Counted from the first letter of the stretch, positions 8,645 through 18,137 are shown. The stretch is 64,000 bases of DNA from Arthrobacter sp. V1I7 (GCF_030817015.1 NZ_JAUSYS010000001.1:3038001-3102000), one strand, 5' to 3'. Made by a program: numbers and translations. Notes: generated from the sequence alone by a model not told the origin.

Positions 8645-9483
8645 ACCGGCGAGTGCCCGGCGCGGCGGAGCGTGGACTCGGCGTGCTTGAGGATGGGCCC
8701 GTCGATCATCTTGCCCTTGTGCTGGAACACCCCCGCGCCCGCCCCGGCGGCGGCGTCGAGCAGCTCCGCGGCGGCGGTGACGTCGGCCTCAGAGGGAGCA
8801 TAAGCCCCGCGGACCACCGCCACCTGGTTCGGGTGGATGCAGGCTTTGGAACCGAAGCCTGAGGCGACGGCGTCGCGGGCTTCGACGGCCAGGCCGTGAA
8901 GGTCCGGGATGTTGACATACACGGAGTCGACGGCTTCCTTGCCGGCGGCCCGGGCGGCCAGCAGCACCGTGGAGCGGGCGTGCACCGCCACGGCACGGTA
9001 GCCGCCGTCGTCGGTCCGGCTGGAGGTGCCGCCGAGGGAGGCGAGCAGGTCCTCGGCGCCCCACATCAGGCCCACGACGTTCGGCTCGGCGGCGATGGCG
9101 GCGGCGTTCAGGATCCCGGCGGCCGTCTCGCAGAGCGCAAGCACGCTGTAGCCCTCCAGCGCCCTGAGCTGGGCCGCGCTCTCCGCCTTGGCCAGCATGA
9201 CGTGCCGGTACGGGGTGTGCTTGAGGCAGTGGAGGTCCTTCTCGAACTCCTCTGTCCCCGCCGGGTTGACCCGGATGATGGTCCGGCTCGGATCCAGTTC
9301 CGGGACATCGCCGGCGGAGCCCAGCTGGGCGAGAATGGCGCCGCGGGCGCGCTGCTTGTCTGCCGGCGCGACGGCGTCCTCCAGATCCACGATGACGGCG
9401 TCAGCACGCTCGGCAGCCTTCTGGTAGCGCTCGGGACGGTCGGCCGGGCAGAACAGCAGGGCGGGGCCCATCAGGAAAGTCAT
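8641..9483 (-). CDS. CitE-like HpcH/HpaI-family acyl-CoA lyase
   Basis: A 280-residue TIM-barrel enzyme of the HpcH/HpaI aldolase/citrate lyase beta family. Metal and substrate residues are visible in VIVDLEDAV (about 30-38), the CETAAGI block (Glu ligand) and WGAEDL. The relative in the same genomic setting in mycobacteria (Rv2498c) acts on (R)-3-hydroxy-3-methylglutaryl-CoA and citramalyl-CoA, so here it probably performs the last carbon-carbon cleavage of leucine degradation, giving acetoacetate and acetyl-CoA. Other 3-hydroxyacyl-CoA lyase activities are possible. Last gene of the operon that begins at 16820; it lacks the citrate lyase alpha and gamma partners, which argues against true citrate lyase. 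Confidence 0.85.
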   Translation of the reverse strand: MTFLMGPALLFCPADRPERYQKAAERADAVIVDLEDAVAPADKQRARGAILAQLGSAGDVPELDPSRTIIRVNPAGTEEFEKDLHCLKHTPYRHVMLAKAESAAQLRALEGYSVLALCETAAGILNAAAIAAEPNVVGLMWGAEDLLASLGGTSSRTDDGGYRAVAVHARSTVLLAARAAGKEAVDSVYVNIPDLHGLAVEARDAVASGFGSKACIHPNQVAVVRGAYAPSEADVTAAAELLDAAAGAGAGVFQHKGKMIDGPILKHAESTLRRAGHSPV

Positions 9484-9514
9484 GTGTCTATTCTCCCCTC
9501 TTGAGCGCGTTCTT

Positions 9515-10072
9515 TCAGGGCAGTTTCTTTCCGGGCAGTTTCTTTCCGGGCAGGTCTTTTTGCTGCGCGGCGGCGTGGGCCGCGCGCGTCCACATCAGGC
9601 AGCTGCGCGTGGCGAGGGCCACGACGTCGCCGTGCTGGTTGCGGCCGGTGTGCTTCATGGTCACGACGCCCTGGCCGGGGCGCGATGAGGACAGCCGCCT
9701 GCCGGTCACAAGGGTCTCGGTGTACAGCGTGTCGCCGTGGTACAGCGGGTGCGGGAAGGACACATCCGTCATGCCCAGCTGGGCGATGATGGTGCCCTGC
9801 GTCAGTTGCGGGACGGACTGCCCGACCACGGTGGCCAGGGTGAACATCGAATTCATCAGGCGCTGGCCGAACGGCTGCCCGGCGCTCCAGGCGGCATCGA
9901 GGTGCAGGGCCTGGGTGTTCATGGTCATGGTGGTGAACAGGACGTTGTCCGTCTCTGTCACGGTCCGGCCGGGCCGGTGCGCGTACACCACGTCCTCCTC
10001 GAGCTCGTCGAAGTAGAGGCCGCGCTGTTCGATGACCCGCGGTCCGGCACCCTCCGATGCGTCCGTTGTCAT
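9515..10072 (-). CDS. MaoC-family enoyl-CoA hydratase
   Basis: A 185-residue single hot-dog-fold hydratase, probably adding water to a branched enoyl-CoA such as 3-methylglutaconyl-CoA or itaconyl-CoA, the step before the adjacent lyase. The family signature D-x-N-P-x-H reads N-T-Q-A-L-H near residues 52-57, so the usual Asp and Asn are replaced; this looks like a distinct subfamily rather than decay, because the rest is intact ([12 protein letters not shown] follows). The ATG at 10072 overlaps the scoB stop as ATGA. The C-terminus ends in [12 protein letters not shown], encoded by a 15-bp tandem repeat. Confidence 0.82.
   Translation of the reverse strand: MTTDASEGAGPRVIEQRGLYFDELEEDVVYAHRPGRTVTETDNVLFTTMTMNTQALHLDAAWSAGQPFGQRLMNSMFTLATVVGQSVPQLTQGTIIAQLGMTDVSFPHPLYHGDTLYTETLVTGRRLSSSRPGQGVVTMKHTGRNQHGDVVALATRSCLMWTRAAHAAAQQKDLPGKKLPGKKLP
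9518..9552. repeat. 15-bp tandem repeat at the 3' end of the MaoC gene
   Basis: Two exact copies of a 15-bp unit (9518-9532, 9533-9547) and the start of a third. Being a multiple of three, the unit adds PGKKL repeats to the protein end without breaking the frame. Confidence 0.75.
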
Positions 10073-10821
10073 ACGGTCAGTTCCTGGTCTTCCTCGAAGA
10101 GTTCGGCGCCGGTGGCCGCGGCCACGTCCTCGGGGGTCACGTTGGGGGCCAGTTCACGGAGCACCAGGCGGGACTGCCCGCCCTCGGCCACGACGTCGAT
10201 GACGGCGAGGTCGGTGATGATCCGGTCCACGCAGCCCTTGCCGGTCAGCGGCAGCGAGCAGCGCTCCACGATCTTGGGCCTGCCGTTCCGGTCCACGTGC
10301 TCCATCATCACGATCACCTTCTTGGCGCCGAAGACGAGGTCCATCGCCCCGCCCATGCCCTTGACCATCTTGCCCGGGATCATCCAGTTGGCCAGGTCGC
10401 CGTTGGCGGCGACCTCCATCGCGCCGAGCACGGCCACATCCACGTGGCCGCCCCGGATCATGCCGAACGAGGCCGCGGAATCGAAGAACGCCGCGCCCTT
10501 GTTGACCGTGACGGTTTCCTTGCCCGCGTTGATCAGGTCCGGATCCACCTCGTCCTCGCGCGGGTACGGTCCGACGCCGAGAAGGCCGTTCTCCGAGTGC
10601 AACACCACCTCCACGCCGGGCGGAATGTAGTTGGGAATCAGCGTGGGCATGCCGATGCCGAGGTTCACGTACTGGCCGTTGCGCAGTTCCTGCGCCACCC
10701 GGGCGGCCAATTCGTTGCGGGTCCAGCCCTTGACTTCGGGATGTTCGACGGCGGAGCGCCGGTATTCGTGCCGGACGGCTTCCGGGCGGGGAGGTTCGCC
10801 CTGCGGGCTGAGGGTTTCCAT
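10069..10821 (-). CDS. scoB: 3-oxoacid CoA-transferase subunit B
   Basis: A 250-residue beta subunit of a succinyl-CoA:3-oxoacid CoA-transferase, which activates acetoacetate to acetoacetyl-CoA. The catalytic glutamate lies in [13 protein letters not shown] (about residues 78-90), with [15 protein letters not shown] before it. The ATG at 10821 is chosen over longer readings because the scoA stop lies only 2 bases upstream and the family begins near here. It has an unusually long N-terminal lead (about 35 residues before the core). It consumes the acetoacetate released by the CitE-like lyase. Confidence 0.93.
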   Translation of the reverse strand: METLSPQGEPPRPEAVRHEYRRSAVEHPEVKGWTRNELAARVAQELRNGQYVNLGIGMPTLIPNYIPPGVEVVLHSENGLLGVGPYPREDEVDPDLINAGKETVTVNKGAAFFDSAASFGMIRGGHVDVAVLGAMEVAANGDLANWMIPGKMVKGMGGAMDLVFGAKKVIVMMEHVDRNGRPKIVERCSLPLTGKGCVDRIITDLAVIDVVAEGGQSRLVLRELAPNVTPEDVAAATGAELFEEDQELTV

Positions 10822-10823
10822 GG

Positions 10824-11639
10824 CTAGGCTCCTGCCTGCTCGGTTGCTGAGGCAGCGTCGCCGACGCCGCCGGCGGCAGTGCCAGCCCCGGCCGCCGCGA
10901 TCGTCCGCTTTTCGATGCGCTTCTCGGTCTGCGGCGCGAGCACGACGCGCTGGACGAAGATCCCGGGTACGTGGATATGCTCCGGGTCCAGTTCCCCGGG
11001 TTCCACGAGCTCCTCGACCTCGGCGATCGTGACCTGTCCTGCCATCGCACACAGCGGGTTGAAGTTCATCGCGGTGGCATGGAACATCAGGTTGCCGTGC
11101 CGGTCGCCCTTCCAGGCGTGCACGAGGCCGAAGTCGGGGTTCAGTGATTCCTCCAGGACGTAGTCGGCGCCGTGGAAGCTGCGGACCTCCTTGGGGGCCG
11201 ACGCGATCGCGACGTTGCCCCCGGCGTCGTACTTCTGCGGCAGGCCGCCCTCGGACACCTGGGTACCGACGCCCGCCGGCGTGTAGAACGCCGGGATGCC
11301 CGCGCCGCCGGCACGCAGCTTCTCGGCGAGCGTGCCCTGCGGGGTGAGGACCACCTCGAGTTCGCCGGAGAGGTACTGCCGGGCGAACTCCTTGTTCTCC
11401 CCCACGTAGGAGCTGACGGTGCGGCGGATCCGGCCGTCCTTGAGCAGGATCCCGAGGCCCCAGTCGTCGACGCCGCAGTTGTTGCTCACGGTTTCCAGGT
11501 CCTTCGTGCCGTGCTCGTGCAGGGCATCGATCAGGGCCACCGGGATGCCGCAGAGCCCGAACCCGCCGACGGCGAGCGAGGCACCGTCGGGGATGTCCGC
11601 CACGGCCTCGGCGGCGCTGGCAACAACTTTGTCAATCAT
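10824..11639 (-). CDS. scoA: 3-oxoacid CoA-transferase subunit A
   Basis: A 271-residue alpha subunit. The coenzyme-A binding glycine motif GGFGLCGIP is at residues 25-33, and [16 protein letters not shown] and [12 protein letters not shown] are typical family blocks. It pairs with subunit B, encoded 2 bases downstream. The last 30 residues are an Ala/Gly-rich tail not needed for catalysis. It follows the acyl-CoA dehydrogenase gene after 39 bp in the same operon. Confidence 0.93.
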   Translation of the reverse strand: MIDKVVASAAEAVADIPDGASLAVGGFGLCGIPVALIDALHEHGTKDLETVSNNCGVDDWGLGILLKDGRIRRTVSSYVGENKEFARQYLSGELEVVLTPQGTLAEKLRAGGAGIPAFYTPAGVGTQVSEGGLPQKYDAGGNVAIASAPKEVRSFHGADYVLEESLNPDFGLVHAWKGDRHGNLMFHATAMNFNPLCAMAGQVTIAEVEELVEPGELDPEHIHVPGIFVQRVVLAPQTEKRIEKRTIAAAGAGTAAGGVGDAASATEQAGA

Positions 11640-11678
11640 CGTTGGTCCTTCTCTCGACGGGTCCGGCCAGCGGGCGGG

Positions 11679-12842
11679 TTAGAGCCCCAGTTCGCGGGCG
11701 ATCAGCATCAGCTGCACCTCCGTGGTGCCCTCGCCGACCTCAAGGATCTTGGAGTCGCGGTAATGGCGCGCCACGGTGAATTCGTTGATGAAGCCATAGC
11801 CGCCGAACACCTGGGTGGCGTCCCGCGCGTTGTCCATGGCTGCCTCGCCTGCGACCATCTTAGCGATGGCCGCCTGCGTCTTGAACGGCTTGCCGGCGAG
11901 CATCCGGGCGGCCGCGTCGTAGTAGGCCAGGCGGGCCGTGTGGGCGCGGGCTTCCATCCGGGCGATCTTGAATGCGATGGCCTGGTACTTGCCGATGTTC
12001 TGCCCGAAGGCGCTGCGTTCCTTGGCGTATTTCACCGACTGGTCCACGCAGCCCTGTGCCGCACCGACGGCGAGGGCCGCGATCGCGATCCGGCCCTCGT
12101 CGAGGATGGAGAGGAAGTTGGCGTAGCCCCGGCCCTGGGTGCCGAGCAGGTTGGCTTCCGGGACGCGCACGTCGTTGAGCGTCAGCGGGTGGGTGTCCGA
12201 CGCGTTCCAGCCGACCTTGTTGTAGGCCTTCTCCGCCGTGAACCCCGGGGTGTTGGTGGGCACCAGGATGGTGGAGATCTCCTTTTTAAGGCTGCCGTCC
12301 GGGCGTTCCTCCTGGCTGGTCACGGCGGTGACGGTGACGAGCCTGGTGATGTCGGTGCCGGAGTTGGTGATGAACTCCTTGTTGCCGTTGAGAACCCATT
12401 CCCCACCCTCCAGGCGGGCCGTGGTCTTGGTGCCGCCGGCGTCGGAGCCGGCTTCCGGCTCGGTCAGGCCGAAACCGGCGAGCGCCTTGCCGGAGGCCAG
12501 CAGCGGCAGCCATTCCTCTTTTTGGGCCTCGTTGCCGAAACGGTGGATCGGCATGGCGCCGAGTGAGACGCCGGCCTCGAGGGTGATCGCGACGGACTGG
12601 TCCACCCTGCCGAGCTGTTCGAGCGCGAGGGACAGGGCGAAGTAGTCCCCGCCCATGCCGCCGAACTCCTCCGGGAAGGGCAGGCCGAAGAGGCCCATGT
12701 CCGCCATCTGGGAGACGATCTCGTAGGGGAAGCTGTGTTCCTCGTCGTGCTTGGCGGAGACCGGGGCCACGACTTCGTCGGCGAACTCGCGGACGGTGTC
12801 GCTGAGCTCCTGGTATTCCTCGCTGAGTTCAAAATCTGCCAT
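11679..12842 (-). CDS. Acyl-CoA dehydrogenase of the branched-chain pathway
   Basis: A 387-residue flavoenzyme oxidising a short branched acyl-CoA (isovaleryl-, 2-methylbutyryl- or isobutyryl-CoA). FAD-binding blocks are visible: GFGLTEPEAGSDAGGTKT near residue 123 and QVFGGYGFINEF near 344. The C-terminal loop reads VGEGTTEVQ, so a glutamate occupies the position of the catalytic base of short- and medium-chain enzymes. Authentic isovaleryl-CoA dehydrogenases carry alanine or glycine there and use a Glu elsewhere, so the exact substrate is uncertain. Between the carboxylase and CoA-transferase genes, which places it in leucine breakdown. Confidence 0.88.
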   Translation of the reverse strand: MADFELSEEYQELSDTVREFADEVVAPVSAKHDEEHSFPYEIVSQMADMGLFGLPFPEEFGGMGGDYFALSLALEQLGRVDQSVAITLEAGVSLGAMPIHRFGNEAQKEEWLPLLASGKALAGFGLTEPEAGSDAGGTKTTARLEGGEWVLNGNKEFITNSGTDITRLVTVTAVTSQEERPDGSLKKEISTILVPTNTPGFTAEKAYNKVGWNASDTHPLTLNDVRVPEANLLGTQGRGYANFLSILDEGRIAIAALAVGAAQGCVDQSVKYAKERSAFGQNIGKYQAIAFKIARMEARAHTARLAYYDAAARMLAGKPFKTQAAIAKMVAGEAAMDNARDATQVFGGYGFINEFTVARHYRDSKILEVGEGTTEVQLMLIARELGL

Positions 12843-12967
12843 TGGGGGTAACTCCTCTGTCTGTCCTGCTGGTCTACTGCGTGTCTGTGGCCTGTACTGC
12901 GGAGCTGTGGTCTGTGGAGCTGTGGTCTGTACTGCTCCCGGTCGTCCGGCGTCGGCTTGGGCGCTTG
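12843..12967. repeat. 125-bp intergenic gap with a 15-bp direct repeat
   Basis: The gap between the carboxylase alpha gene and the dehydrogenase gene holds two exact copies of GGAGCTGTGGTCTGT (12901-12930) and partial relatives on both sides (about 12883-12935). No gene or clear terminator is visible. The dehydrogenase has a GGAGTTACC-like ribosome-binding site right at its start. Confidence 0.55.
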
Positions 12968-15205
12968 CTACTCGGCGGCGCCCAGGGCGACGGCGGCTTC
13001 CTCGATCGCGTCTTCCGCCGTGGAAGGCACGCGGGGATGGTCCCCGGCGTGAATGGTGGCAAGCACCTGGTCCGCCTTGACGAGGTCACCGGACGCGACG
13101 CTGATGTGGACGGTTCCGTCCAGGGGGGCCACCAGCTGGTGTTCCATCTTCATCGCCTCCACCGAGACCAGCACCTGGCCGGCTTCCACGGCGTCGCCGT
13201 TGCGGACGGACACAGAGACCACGGTGCCGGGCATCGGCGAGCGCACCGCCGGGTCGGCGGCGCCCTCAACGCGTTCAATGGCTGCCAGCACCCGGGCCAG
13301 CTTCGCTTCGCGGCTGAGCACCTCAAGCCGGCAGGACCAGCCCTCATTGCCGACGTAGACAGCCTGTGGCCTGCCCGCCGGCGGGTGATCCGCCCAGGCG
13401 GACGCCCGCGCGAACCGTCGTTCCCCGCCGTCGACCTCCAGGAGCACGTCGGAGCCGGACAGTCCGAGGACCTTCACCGGATGCTCAGGCCCGCCGTCGA
13501 CCCTGACGCGGGCGTGCCCCAGATCCAGGTTGCTTTGCCAGGTGACGGCGACGGTGGCGAGTCCCCCGCCGGGAACACCGAAGCTGATCGTCCACGGCGC
13601 CGGTGCGCCCAGGCGCCAGCCGGTGGTGCTGGCCCAGGGGGACCCCGCCGTTGCCAGGCCCAGGGTGTGGCCCCGGGCCTGAGCCTGAACCCAGAAGGGC
13701 ATCGCCGCGGCAATAAGCTCGGCATCCCCGACGCGCCGGAAGCTGAAGTCCGGCATCCTGCGTTCGATCAGGCCGGTGTCCAGCCGGCCGGCCCGGACGT
13801 CGGCGTCGTTGATCAGCAGGCGCAGGTACTCGACGTTCGTCTCGACGCCGAGCACGGTATACCGGGCGAGGGCCGCGTCGAGCTTGTCCAGCGCGGCCGC
13901 GCGGTCCGCTCCCCAGGCAATGACCTTGGAGAGCATGGGGTCGTAATCACTGGAGATTACGAGCCCTTCCCGCAGTGAGGAATCGATCCGGAGGGCCGGA
14001 TCCGCTGACGCCGGGCTGAGGGCCGCACGGTCTTCCTTCGCGGTGAAGACCGTGCCCCGCTCATCCAGGAGCGCCACCTCGCCGCCCGAGGGCAGGAAAT
14101 TCCGTTCCGGAATCTCCGCATAGACGCGCGCCTCGACGGAATGACCGTTGAGTACGACGTCGTCCTGCGTCACCGTGAGCGCCTCGCCGGCGGCGATCCG
14201 GACCTGCCATTCGACGAGGTCGACGCCCGTCACCATCTCGGTCACCGGGTGCTCGACCTGCAGGCGGGTGTTCATCTCCATGAAGAAGAACTCGTCCGGC
14301 GCGTTGTCCGAGACCAGGAACTCCACGGTACCGGCGCCGCTGTAATGAACGCTGCGTGCCGCGTTGCAGGCGGCTTCGCCGATCCGGGCGCGGGTGGCGC
14401 CACCGTCGTCCAGTGCCTCCAGCAGCGGCGATGGTGCTTCCTCGATGACCTTCTGGTGGCGGCGCTGCAGCGAGCACTCGCGCTCCCCCAGATGGATGAC
14501 GTTGCCGTGGTTGTCCGCCAGGACCTGGACCTCGATGTGGCGCGGCGTGAGGACCAGCCGCTCCAAGAAGAGGGTGTCGTCGCCGAAGGCGCTCGCCGCG
14601 ACCCGGCGGGCGGTGGCCAGGGTGGCCTCCAGCTCGTCGGGCCGCTCCACGATGTGCATCCCCTTGCCGCCGCCGCCGGCGGAGGGCTTGATCAGCAGCG
14701 GGAAGCCGACGCCGGCCGCGGCCCCGATCAGCTGCGCGTCGGTCATCCCGGGTTCGGCGGCGCCCGGGACGACCGGAACGCCGTAGCCCGCGACGTGGTT
14801 CTTGGCGCGGATCTTGTCGCCCATGACGTTGAGGGATTCGACGCCGGGGCCGATGAAGGTGATGCCGGCGTCCGCCAGGGCCCGGGCGAAGTCGACGTTT
14901 TCGCTCAGGAAGCCGTAGCCCGGGTGCACCGCTTCGGCGCCGGTGCCGCGGCAGGCCTGGATGATGGCCTCGATCTTGAGGTAGCTCTCGGCGGCGGCCG
15001 CCGGGCCGATCCGGACGGCGACGTCGGCCTCGTGCACGTGGCGGGCGCCGGCGTCGGCGTCACTGTAGACGGCGACCGATCGGATGCCGAGGGCACGCAG
15101 GGTCCGGATCACGCGGCAGGCGATCTCGCCGCGGTTGGCCACCAGGACGGTGCCGAACAGGGGCTTCGGGGGTGTTGGGGTACGGCTCGGTGCTGGGGAA
15201 GTCAC
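12968..15205 (-). CDS. accA1: Biotin-dependent acyl-CoA carboxylase alpha subunit (biotin carboxylase + BCCP)
   Basis: A 745-residue protein that carboxylates its own biotin with ATP and bicarbonate. Biotin carboxylase N-domain at about 16-130 ([16 protein letters not shown]), ATP-grasp domain at about 130-330 ([28 protein letters not shown]), C-domain to about 465, a linker region, and a biotinyl domain at about 665-730 with Lys686 in VEAMKMEH as biotin attachment site. Paired with the carboxyltransferase upstream and flanked by leucine-pathway genes, it is most likely a 3-methylcrotonyl-CoA carboxylase. The start is GTG at 15205, 7 bases after the beta-subunit stop, with only a weak ribosome-binding site, so coupling is likely. 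Confidence 0.92.
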   Translation of the reverse strand: MTSPAPSRTPTPPKPLFGTVLVANRGEIACRVIRTLRALGIRSVAVYSDADAGARHVHEADVAVRIGPAAAAESYLKIEAIIQACRGTGAEAVHPGYGFLSENVDFARALADAGITFIGPGVESLNVMGDKIRAKNHVAGYGVPVVPGAAEPGMTDAQLIGAAAGVGFPLLIKPSAGGGGKGMHIVERPDELEATLATARRVAASAFGDDTLFLERLVLTPRHIEVQVLADNHGNVIHLGERECSLQRRHQKVIEEAPSPLLEALDDGGATRARIGEAACNAARSVHYSGAGTVEFLVSDNAPDEFFFMEMNTRLQVEHPVTEMVTGVDLVEWQVRIAAGEALTVTQDDVVLNGHSVEARVYAEIPERNFLPSGGEVALLDERGTVFTAKEDRAALSPASADPALRIDSSLREGLVISSDYDPMLSKVIAWGADRAAALDKLDAALARYTVLGVETNVEYLRLLINDADVRAGRLDTGLIERRMPDFSFRRVGDAELIAAAMPFWVQAQARGHTLGLATAGSPWASTTGWRLGAPAPWTISFGVPGGGLATVAVTWQSNLDLGHARVRVDGGPEHPVKVLGLSGSDVLLEVDGGERRFARASAWADHPPAGRPQAVYVGNEGWSCRLEVLSREAKLARVLAAIERVEGAADPAVRSPMPGTVVSVSVRNGDAVEAGQVLVSVEAMKMEHQLVAPLDGTVHISVASGDLVKADQVLATIHAGDHPRVPSTAEDAIEEAAVALGAAE

Positions 15206-15212
15206 TGCTGGC

Positions 15213-16820
15213 TCACATCCGGAAAAGGCCGAAGGAGGTCTCCGGCAGCGGGGTGCGGGAGACGACGTCGAGCGCCAGTCCCAGGACGGTGCGGGTGTCC
15301 GCGGGGTCGATCACGCCGTCGTCCCAGAGGCGGGCGGTGGAGTAGTACGGGCTGCCCTGGTCCTCGTACTGCTGTTTGATCGGGGCCTTGAAGGCTTCCT
15401 CGTCCGCGGCGGACCATTCCTCGCCGCGGGCCTCGTACTGGTCGCGCTTCACGGTGGCGAGCACGCTGGAGGCCTGGTTGCCGCCCATCACGGAGATCCG
15501 GGAGGCCGGCCACATCCAGAGGAACCGGGGCGAGTAGGCCCGCCCGCACATGGAGTAGTTGCCGGCGCCGAAGGACCCGCCGATCACGACGGTCAGCTTG
15601 GGGACCCGGGCGGTGGCGACGGCGCTGACCATCTTGGCGCCGTTCTTGGCGATGCCACCCTGCTCGTAGTCCTTTCCCACCATGAAGCCGGAGAGATTCT
15701 GCAGGAAGATCAGCGGGATCCCGCGCTGGTCGCAAAGCTCGATGAAGTGGGCGCCCTTGAGCGAGGACTCGCTGAAGAGCACACCGTTGTTGGCCACGAT
15801 GCCCACGGGGTGGCCGTGCACTTTCGCGAAGCCGGTGGCGAGCGTGGTGCCGTAGTTCTTCTTGAATTCGTGGAAGCGGCTGCCGTCCACGAGCCGGGCG
15901 ATCACCTCGCGCACGTCGTACTGGGCGTTGACGTCGGTGGGGACGGCGCCGTAGAGCTCGTCCGGATCCGCCACGGGTTCGACGGCGGTGTCCACGTCCC
16001 AGGCGGGGGCTGTCGGCCTGGGCAGGGTGGAGACAATGTCCCGCACGATCTGCAGGGCGTGCTCATCGTTCTCGGCCAGGTGGTCGGTGACGCCGGAGAT
16101 CTTCGAGTGCACCTCGCCGCCGCCGAGCTCCTCGGCGGTCACGATTTCGCCGATGGCCGCCTTCACCAGCGGTGGCCCACCGAGGAAGATGGTGCCCTGG
16201 TTCCGGACAATGACGGTTTCATCGCTCATGGCCGGGACGTACGCGCCGCCAGCGGTGCAGGAGCCCATCACCGAGGCGATTTGCGGGATTTTGGCCGCGG
16301 ACATCTTGGCCTGGTTGAAGAAGATCCGCCCGAAGTGTTCCTTGTCCGGGAAGACCTCGTCCTGCTTTGGCAGGAAGGCGCCGCCGGAGTCCACCAGATA
16401 GATGCAGGGCAGGCGGTTCTCCAGCGCGATTTCCTGCGCCCTCAGATGCTTCTTCACGGTCATCGGGTAATAGGTGCCGCCCTTGACGGTCGCATCGTTG
16501 GAGATGACGAGGACCTGCCGGCCGTGGACCAGTCCGATGCCGGCAATGACCCCGGCGCCCGGGGAGTCATCGCCGTACATGCCGTTCGCAGCCAGCGGTG
16601 CGATTTCCAGGAACGGGCTGCCGTCGTCGAGCAGCTGGTCGATGCGTTCCCGCGGCAGCAACTTGCCGCGGGCCACATGGCGTTCGCGGGACTTCTCCGG
16701 CCCGCCCTGCGCAGCCCTGGCGAGCCGTTCCTTCAGCTCGCGGGCCAGCCCCAGCTGGGCTGCCCGGTTCGCGGCGTAGGCGGCGCTCGTGGCGTCCACC
16801 TGGCTGGCGATTGTCTCCAT
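15213..16820 (-). CDS. accD1: Acyl-CoA carboxylase carboxyltransferase (beta) subunit
   Basis: A 535-residue crotonase-fold carboxyltransferase moving CO2 from biotin to the acyl-CoA. Family blocks seen: [44 protein letters not shown] (acyl-CoA oxyanion site), [15 protein letters not shown] and [16 protein letters not shown]. The ATG at 16820 has a GGAAG ribosome-binding site; an earlier in-frame ATG at 16859 lacks one. First gene of the operon running down to the CitE-like lyase at 8641. Its promoter lies in the divergent region with the TetR gene, over the GTTA-N8-TAAC dyads. Methylcrotonyl-CoA is the likely substrate from context. Confidence 0.92.
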   Translation of the reverse strand: METIASQVDATSAAYAANRAAQLGLARELKERLARAAQGGPEKSRERHVARGKLLPRERIDQLLDDGSPFLEIAPLAANGMYGDDSPGAGVIAGIGLVHGRQVLVISNDATVKGGTYYPMTVKKHLRAQEIALENRLPCIYLVDSGGAFLPKQDEVFPDKEHFGRIFFNQAKMSAAKIPQIASVMGSCTAGGAYVPAMSDETVIVRNQGTIFLGGPPLVKAAIGEIVTAEELGGGEVHSKISGVTDHLAENDEHALQIVRDIVSTLPRPTAPAWDVDTAVEPVADPDELYGAVPTDVNAQYDVREVIARLVDGSRFHEFKKNYGTTLATGFAKVHGHPVGIVANNGVLFSESSLKGAHFIELCDQRGIPLIFLQNLSGFMVGKDYEQGGIAKNGAKMVSAVATARVPKLTVVIGGSFGAGNYSMCGRAYSPRFLWMWPASRISVMGGNQASSVLATVKRDQYEARGEEWSAADEEAFKAPIKQQYEDQGSPYYSTARLWDDGVIDPADTRTVLGLALDVVSRTPLPETSFGLFRM

Positions 16821-16882
16821 TGACTGCTTCCGTTCCCGGGCTCCGTGCCGGAGGCCCACCTTGCGGCCTTGCAGCCGCTTCG

Positions 16883-16924
16883 GTTAGTGACGCATAACTG
16901 AAATTTAGGTTAGTCTATATTAAC
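16883..16924. promoter_or_regulatory. Two GTTA-N8-TAAC dyads between the carboxylase operon and the TetR gene
   Basis: Dyads at 16883-16898 and 16909-16924, 26 bp centre to centre. All four half-sites fit RGTTA. The second overlaps the -10 TATATT (16916-16921) of the TetR gene, whose ATG at 16929 lies 7 bases on, so binding there would block that promoter. The first lies where the carboxylase operon promoter should be. This fits a shared operator for the TetR-family protein. Confidence 0.6.
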
Positions 16925-16928
16925 TGTG

Positions 16929-17756
16929 ATGTCCAACACGGGGCCACGTGAACAGCTGGATTTTGAGATGAGGGATGTGCCGGTGACCGAGCCCAGCCAG
17001 ACTGCCCGGGTTGCGCAGCGGCCCACAACCCCGGCCGCGCCGGCCCAGGCCGCGGCAGCCCCGCCGGTGCAGGCCCAGGCCGCGCTGGCAACCGCGTCCG
17101 CGCCGACCCCGTCCGCGCCGGCCCAGGCCCCGCCAACCCAGGCCCCGCCAACCCAGCGCGGCCAGGCCAAGGAGAACAGACGGCAGGCGCTGCTCTCCGC
17201 TGCCGCCGCCCTATTCGCCGCGGATGGTTTCAACCGGGTGTCCCTGGAGGATCTCGGTTCGGCAGCGGGGGTCAGCGGCCCGGCCGTTTACCGGCACTTC
17301 GCCGGCAAGCAGGCCGTCCTCGGTGCCCTGCTGTTGAGCGTCAGCCAGGAGCTGCTCGACGGCGGCCGGCGGGTGGTAGCGGATTCCGACGGCGCCGCAG
17401 CGGCGTTGAGCGGCCTCGTCGAGTTCCATGTCGACTTTGCCTTGAGCAACCCGGACGTCATCCGGGTCCAGGACCAGGACTTCAGCAACCTCGCCCCGGA
17501 CGACCAGGCCGAGGTGCGCACGCTCCAGCGCAACTACGTGGAACTCTGGGTCGAGGTGCTGGCAGGGCTGCACGTCGACACCGAGGCCGCCGAACTGCGG
17601 ATGCGGGCGCAGGCCTCCTTCGGCCTGATCAACTCCACGCCCCACTCGGTCCGCAGCCACGGTCGCCGGATCGCCACCAAGCGAGCCCGCCCGCTGCTGG
17701 AGAGCATGGCCCTGGCCGCCCTGATGGCCCCCGCCGTCCCCGCTCCGCTCAACTGA
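16929..17756 (+). CDS. TetR-family repressor of the branched-chain degradation operon
   Basis: A 275-residue regulator. Residues about 80-126 form the DNA-binding domain (RQALLSAAAALFAADGFNRVSLEDLGSAAGVSGPAVYRHFAGKQ in part), followed by a helical ligand-binding domain. The first 75 residues are unusual: a long Ala/Pro/Gln-rich low-complexity stretch ahead of the helix-turn-helix. The ATG at 16929 is preferred because TATATT lies 7 bases upstream (leaderless); GTG at 16926 is the alternative. It is divergent from the carboxylase operon and matches the place of Rv2506 in mycobacteria, a regulator of this pathway. The ligand is probably an acyl-CoA or keto acid intermediate (inference). Confidence 0.88.
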   Translation: MSNTGPREQLDFEMRDVPVTEPSQTARVAQRPTTPAAPAQAAAAPPVQAQAALATASAPTPSAPAQAPPTQAPPTQRGQAKENRRQALLSAAAALFAADGFNRVSLEDLGSAAGVSGPAVYRHFAGKQAVLGALLLSVSQELLDGGRRVVADSDGAAAALSGLVEFHVDFALSNPDVIRVQDQDFSNLAPDDQAEVRTLQRNYVELWVEVLAGLHVDTEAAELRMRAQASFGLINSTPHSVRSHGRRIATKRARPLLESMALAALMAPAVPAPLN

Positions 17757-17802
17757 CCCGCCCCTTTCGCTGAGCCTCGCACACACGCTTCGAGCTGCGC
17801 CT

Positions 17803-18048
17803 CCGGGGGCACTTTGGCGCGGACACGCCGGGAATCAGCGGGCCGCCGTCGAACATTGCACTCAAAGTGCCCCCGGACGGATGCAACCCCGCACAGAACA
17901 AACTGCCAGCCGCCCCACCGGCTCAGCCACCCACGGCCCAGCCACTCCACGGACCTGCCGGGCGCGCTCCCGGGGGCACTTTGGCGCGGACACGCCGGGA
18001 ATCAGCGGGCCGCCGTCGAACATTGCACTCAAAGCCCGGACGGATGCA
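17803..18048. repeat. Duplicated intergenic element with 14-bp terminal inverted repeat
   Basis: A block from about 17804 recurs at 17971 with a 167-base period: 64 identical bases, then near-identity to about 18048. In copy 1, arms CCGGGGGCACTTTG (17803-17816) and its exact complement (17863-17876) enclose 46 bases. Copy 2 has lost four bases in the right arm, breaking the dyad. The region lies between the TetR stop and the bkd terminator and has no convincing gene. Confidence 0.75.
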
Positions 18049-18073
18049 CACCCGCACAAGCAACCCCGAACAG

Positions 18074-18123
18074 AAAAAAGCTGCCGGCCGCCCCTCCTTC
18101 TCGGGAGGAACGGCCGGCAGCTT
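18074..18123 (-). terminator. Rho-independent terminator of the bkd operon
   Basis: A 13-bp perfect outer stem (18078-18090 with 18111-18123) plus an inner CCCTCC/GGGAGG stem; on the minus strand it is followed by a run of six T. It starts 15 bp past the stop of the E2 gene, so it ends the bkd transcript. Confidence 0.88.
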
Positions 18124-18137
18124 GCGAGCTGGGAATG

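Noticed and set aside
8641..9483. True citrate lyase beta subunit (citE) next to the citrate-type two-component system
   Set aside because: No citD, citF or citG-like genes are present, and the gene is the last of the leucine operon on the other strand.
17803..18060. CRISPR-like appearance of the duplicated 64-bp block
   Set aside because: Only two copies, no regular spacers of 30-40 bases, and terminal inverted repeats instead of a partially palindromic short repeat. No cas genes are present.
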